25,253 nt of DNA from NCBI GenBank assembly GCA_023387085.1, contig JAEWIL010000008.1:1-25253 (forward strand), written 5' to 3'. Source of the DNA: Pseudomonadota bacterium. Lineage in GTDB: Bacteria > Pseudomonadota > Alphaproteobacteria > Sphingomonadales > Sphingomonadaceae. Of the stretch, positions 22,759 to 25,253 are shown in pieces; the first letter of the stretch is position 1, and each line of letters starts with the position of its first letter. The notes beneath the pieces were generated by a model. The model saw only the letters and a list, made by a program, of their open reading frames with translations, had not been told where the DNA came from and searched no databases. The translations under genes were made by a program, and so were the position numbers.

Positions 22759-22852
22759 GTCTGACGGGCTTTCAGCCGGTCGAGGCAGGAACAAGCCGCC
22801 GCTCGATATAAGAGCGTCGGGCGTGACGGGGCTTCCCTGTCGCGCCCTTTTT
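22759..22852 (+). ncRNA. Structured rpsA leader: attenuator or small RNA candidate
   Basis: Three consecutive hairpins start at the predicted +1: GACGGGCT/AGCCGGTC (22763-22781, one mismatch), CGCTC/GAGCG (22800-22816), and GGGCGTGACGGGG/CCCTGTCGCGCCC (22819-22847, two G-T pairs) followed by TTTTT (22848-22852). The last is a good intrinsic terminator placed inside the leader. Either it attenuates rpsA (S1 is known to autoregulate in other bacteria) or the unit makes a separate RNA of about 90 nt. It could also merely end the cmk transcript. Confidence 0.45.
22819..22852 (+). terminator. Intrinsic terminator upstream of rpsA
   Basis: A 13-bp stem with loop CTT and a five-T run. It lies 112 bp after cmk and 130 bp before rpsA. 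Confidence 0.75.
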
Positions 22853-22982
22853 GCTTTGCCCTGCCCCGCCCGCGACAGTCCCGACGATGCTGCGCTCCGC
22901 ATCCGGCGGGCGTGGCGGATCGGCCACAAGACCAGCGGACCCAACCGCTTGGCCGGAACAAATGAAGTAAGGAATATCATCC

Positions 22983-24695
22983 ATGGCCACTACGGCTTTC
23001 CCGACGCGCGACGATTTCGCCGCGATGCTCGATGAATCGCTTGGTGGTGCCGACGGCGGCTTTGAAGGCCGCGTCGTCAAGGGCACCGTGACCGCGATTG
23101 AAAACGACCTGGCAGTGATCGACATCGGCCTGAAGAGCGAAGGCCGCGTGCCGCTTCGCGAATTCGCGATGCCGGGCCAGAAGGCCGACATCAATGTCGG
23201 CGACGAAGTCGAAGTCTATGTCGACCGCGTCGAAAACGCCAATGGCGAAACCATGCTGTCGCGCGACCGTGCTCGCCGCGAAGCCGCCTGGGACCGCCTG
23301 GAAGAAGAATTCAACAAGGAAACCCGCGTCGAAGGCGTCATCTTCGGCCGCGTCAAGGGCGGCTTCACGGTCGACCTCGGCGGCGCCGTGGCGTTCCTTC
23401 CGGGTTCGCAGGTCGACATCCGCCCCGTGCGCGACGTCGGCCCGCTCATGGACCTGCCGCAGCCCTTCCAGATCCTCAAGATGGATCGCCGCCGCGGCAA
23501 TATCGTCGTGTCGCGCCGCGCCATCCTCGAGGAAACGCGCGCCGAACAGCGTTCGGGCCTGATCCAGAACCTCGAAGAAGGTCAGATCATCGAAGGCGCC
23601 GTCAAGAACATCACCGATTATGGTGCGTTCGTCGACCTCGGCGGCATCGACGGCCTGCTCCATGTCACCGACATGAGCTACAAGCGCGTCAACCACCCGA
23701 GCGAAGTCATCAACATCGGCGACACCGTCCGCGTCCAGATCATCCGCATCAACCGCGACACCCAGCGCATCAGCCTGGGCATGAAGCAGCTCGAAAGCGA
23801 TCCGTGGGAAGGCGTCGCCGCCAAATACCCGGTCGGTGCCAAGCTCAAGGGCACGGTCACGAACATCACCGACTATGGCGCGTTCGTCGAACTCGAACCC
23901 GGCATCGAAGGCCTGGTCCACGTCAGCGAAATGTCGTGGGTCAAGAAGAACGTCCACCCCGGCAAGATCGTTTCGACCAGCCAGGAAGTCGACGTCATCG
24001 TCCTCGAAGTCGACAGCGACAAGCGTCGCATTTCGCTCGGCCTCAAGCAGGCCCAGTCGAACCCTTGGGGAGCCTTTGCAGAGGCGCACCCGATCGGTTC
24101 GGTCGTCGAAGGCGAAGTCAAGAATGCGACCGAGTTCGGCCTGTTCGTCGGGCTGCCCGGCGACGTCGACGGCATGGTCCACATGTCGGATATCGCTTGG
24201 GGCATCTCGGGCGAGGAAGCGCTGCACCTTCACCGCAAGGGCGAAAGCCTGCAGGTCGTCGTCCTGGACGTCGACGTCGAGAAGGAACGCATCAGCCTCG
24301 GTATCAAGCAGCTTGAAAAGGGCGCGCCGGCCGTTGGTGGCGGTGCCGCTGCTTCGGGTTCGCTGAAGAAGGGTGAGACCGTCACCGTCACCGTCCTCGA
24401 AGTCCGCGACAATGGCCTCGAGGTTCAGGCTGGCGACGATGGCGCCACCGGCTTCATCAAGCGCGCCGACCTTGGCCGCGACCGCGACGAACAGCGCGCC
24501 GAACGCTATCAGGTCGGCCAGAAGTTCGACGCGATGGTCACCGGCTTCGATCGTTCGAAGAAGCCCAGCTTCTCGGTCAAGGCGCTGCAGATCGCCGAAG
24601 AGAAGCAGGCTGTCGCCCAATATGGTTCGTCGGACTCGGGTGCGTCGCTCGGCGACATCCTCGGCGAAGCGCTGAAGGCCGGCAAGAAGGACTGA
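22983..24695 (+). CDS. rpsA: 30S ribosomal protein S1
   Basis: 570 residues with six S1 (OB-fold) repeats at about 30-95, 115-180, 201-269, 286-355, 374-442 and 463-530. Repeats 3-5 carry the canonical ITDYGAFV and RISLG(M/L/I)KQ motifs; repeats 1 and 2 are the divergent ribosome-docking type. S1 binds mRNA and brings it to the small subunit. Start ATG 22983 is preceded by AAGTAAGG. Codon use is strongly biased to C-ending codons, as expected for a highly expressed gene. The short Gly/Ala-rich linker GGGAAASGS (452-460) precedes repeat 6. Confidence 0.97.
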   Translation: MATTAFPTRDDFAAMLDESLGGADGGFEGRVVKGTVTAIENDLAVIDIGLKSEGRVPLREFAMPGQKADINVGDEVEVYVDRVENANGETMLSRDRARREAAWDRLEEEFNKETRVEGVIFGRVKGGFTVDLGGAVAFLPGSQVDIRPVRDVGPLMDLPQPFQILKMDRRRGNIVVSRRAILEETRAEQRSGLIQNLEEGQIIEGAVKNITDYGAFVDLGGIDGLLHVTDMSYKRVNHPSEVINIGDTVRVQIIRINRDTQRISLGMKQLESDPWEGVAAKYPVGAKLKGTVTNITDYGAFVELEPGIEGLVHVSEMSWVKKNVHPGKIVSTSQEVDVIVLEVDSDKRRISLGLKQAQSNPWGAFAEAHPIGSVVEGEVKNATEFGLFVGLPGDVDGMVHMSDIAWGISGEEALHLHRKGESLQVVVLDVDVEKERISLGIKQLEKGAPAVGGGAAASGSLKKGETVTVTVLEVRDNGLEVQAGDDGATGFIKRADLGRDRDEQRAERYQVGQKFDAMVTGFDRSKKPSFSVKALQIAEEKQAVAQYGSSDSGASLGDILGEALKAGKKD

Positions 24696-24725
24696 TAATT
24701 TCACCCTTCTGCCGTCAGGCAAAAG

Positions 24726-24761
24726 AAAAGGCCCGCAGAGTGTCCCTCTGCGGGCCTTTTT
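24726..24761 (+). terminator. Intrinsic terminator after rpsA
   Basis: A perfect 15-bp stem AAAAGGCCCGCAGAG / CTCTGCGGGCCTTTT with loop TGTCC and a T-rich end, 30 bp after the rpsA stop. It makes ihfB a separate transcript. Confidence 0.95.
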
Positions 24762-24777
24762 ATTTCAGTGATATATT

Positions 24778-24805
24778 TTGACCGAACAGCGATTCATGTT
24801 ACTCT
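24778..24805 (+). promoter_or_regulatory. Probable ihfB promoter
   Basis: TTGACC (24778-24783) is a good -35; TACTCT (24800-24805), at 16-bp spacing, is a weak -10. The leader of about 90 nt has a CCTGCG-TC-CGCAGG hairpin at 24863-24876. Confidence 0.4.
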
Positions 24806-24904
24806 CCGCGCCGCGTAGGGAGGGGTCCTCACGCACTATGGGAGCCGGCAACGACCGGATAACCTGCGTCCGCAGGGCGCGCGTGATTACAATAGGGGAA
24901 GCAT

Positions 24905-25183
24905 ATGATCCGGTCGGAACTGGTTCAAAAGATCGCGTTTGAAAACAGCGACTTGCGTCTCGAAGAGGTCGAACGCATCGTCGACGCTTTTTTCGATTCC
25001 ATCGTGGACCAACTTGCCAACGGCGGCCGTGTCGAGCTGCGCGGCTTCGGCGCCTTTTCGACGCGCGCACGCGAATCGCGGACAGGCCGCAATCCGCGCA
25101 CGGGCGCTCCGGTGGCGGTGAACGCCAAGAGGGTTCCTTATTTCAAGCCCGGCAAGGAAATGCGCGAGCGGCTGAACGACTGA
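24905..25183 (+). CDS. ihfB: Integration host factor beta subunit
   Basis: 92 residues, typical for IhfB. The N-terminus MIRSELVQKIA and the DNA-intercalating arm RTGRNPRTGAPV with its proline (IHF/HU family) are present; VELRGFGAFSTR and KRVPYFKPGKE match IhfB over HU. It bends DNA as a heterodimer with IhfA. AGGGGAAG precedes the ATG. Independent promoter and the rpsA terminator separate it from rpsA. Confidence 0.95.
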   Translation: MIRSELVQKIAFENSDLRLEEVERIVDAFFDSIVDQLANGGRVELRGFGAFSTRARESRTGRNPRTGAPVAVNAKRVPYFKPGKEMRERLND

Positions 25184-25194
25184 GGTCGCGTCCC

Positions 25195-25253
25195 CGCCGT
25201 CATTGCGCGCGCAGCGAAGCAATCTCCAGTTCGATGGCTGGAGATTGCTTCGC
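25195..25253. repeat. REP-like palindromic element, family A (cut by window end)
   Basis: GCGAAGCAATCTCCAG (25214-25229) and CTGGAGATTGCTTCGC (25238-25253) are perfect 16-bp arms around an 8-base loop. The element continues beyond the window. It follows ihfB and is the same type as 1831-1938. Confidence 0.8.

Noticed and set aside
22977..24722. 581-codon open frame antisense to rpsA
   Set aside because: It mirrors the C-ending codon bias of rpsA and yields low-complexity Asp/Ala/Val-rich protein with no recognisable fold.

Overview
The window is an ordinary-looking chromosomal stretch from a high-GC alphaproteobacterium, most likely a sphingomonad (Sphingopyxis, Sphingomonas or a relative). 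Support comes from the gene order aroA-cmk-rpsA-ihfB next to a TIGR02300-type zinc-ribbon gene, GGAAC/CGTT-type (EcfG-like) promoter elements, CCA-encoding tRNA genes, and short dispersed palindromic repeats of types I associate with sphingomonads. The genus is an inference. I see no phage, insertion sequence, CRISPR array, toxin-antitoxin pair or defence island.

Layout. 29-1826: a divergent GH25 lysozyme-like membrane protein, cytidine deaminase and dCTP deaminase. 1831-1938: a palindromic repeat. 1997-3718: a secreted GH5 glycosidase with a CBM6-like tail behind a LacI-type operator. 3788-4300: DoxX. 4372-6349: a saccharopine-dehydrogenase-like reductase plus acyl-CoA thioesterase pair. 6340-9141 (minus): an OmpR/EnvZ-type two-component pair and, upstream, a secreted EF-hand protein. 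9467-9640 (minus): a DUF1328 membrane peptide with an EcfG-type promoter. 9863-11125: an alpha/beta-hydrolase-OsmC fusion. 11167-11240: tRNA-Gly(TCC). 11355-12485: DNA polymerase IV. 12489-14081 (minus): release factor 3. 14159-14797: a secreted protein of unknown function. 14798-15362: a gene-poor stretch with a REP-like palindrome. 15363-16166: a PaaG-like enoyl-CoA hydratase/isomerase. 16281-18178 (minus): an HD-domain protein, a ClpP-like periplasmic protein and a 17-kDa-antigen-like secreted protein. 18328-20058: an Rrf2 regulator and a CPA2 antiporter. 20104-20179 (minus): tRNA-Ala(GGC). 20312-20632 (minus): the TIGR02300 protein. 20758-25183: aroA, cmk, rpsA and ihfB.

How the genes fit together. 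cdd and dcd both act in pyrimidine salvage and dUMP supply. The reductase/thioesterase pair and the distant hydratase/isomerase share a nearly identical 16-bp dyad just upstream of their starts, which suggests one acyl-CoA-responsive regulator. The two-component pair lies downstream of a calcium-binding periplasmic protein whose upstream region carries a tandem 10-bp repeat typical of OmpR-family binding sites. dinB has a plausible sigma-70 promoter with a near-consensus LexA box inside it and a start codon at the predicted +1.

The most interesting points are regulatory rather than a new multi-gene system: the shared acyl-CoA operator, the EcfG promoter, the dinB promoter, a LacI-type site before the GH5 gene, and a promoter/hairpin/terminator unit in the rpsA leader that could be an attenuator or small RNA. 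At protein level, a PhnZ-like HD-domain candidate oxygenase, a GH25 protein lacking the usual DxE pair, and a class II EPSP synthase with glycine at the CP4 Ala100 position deserve attention.
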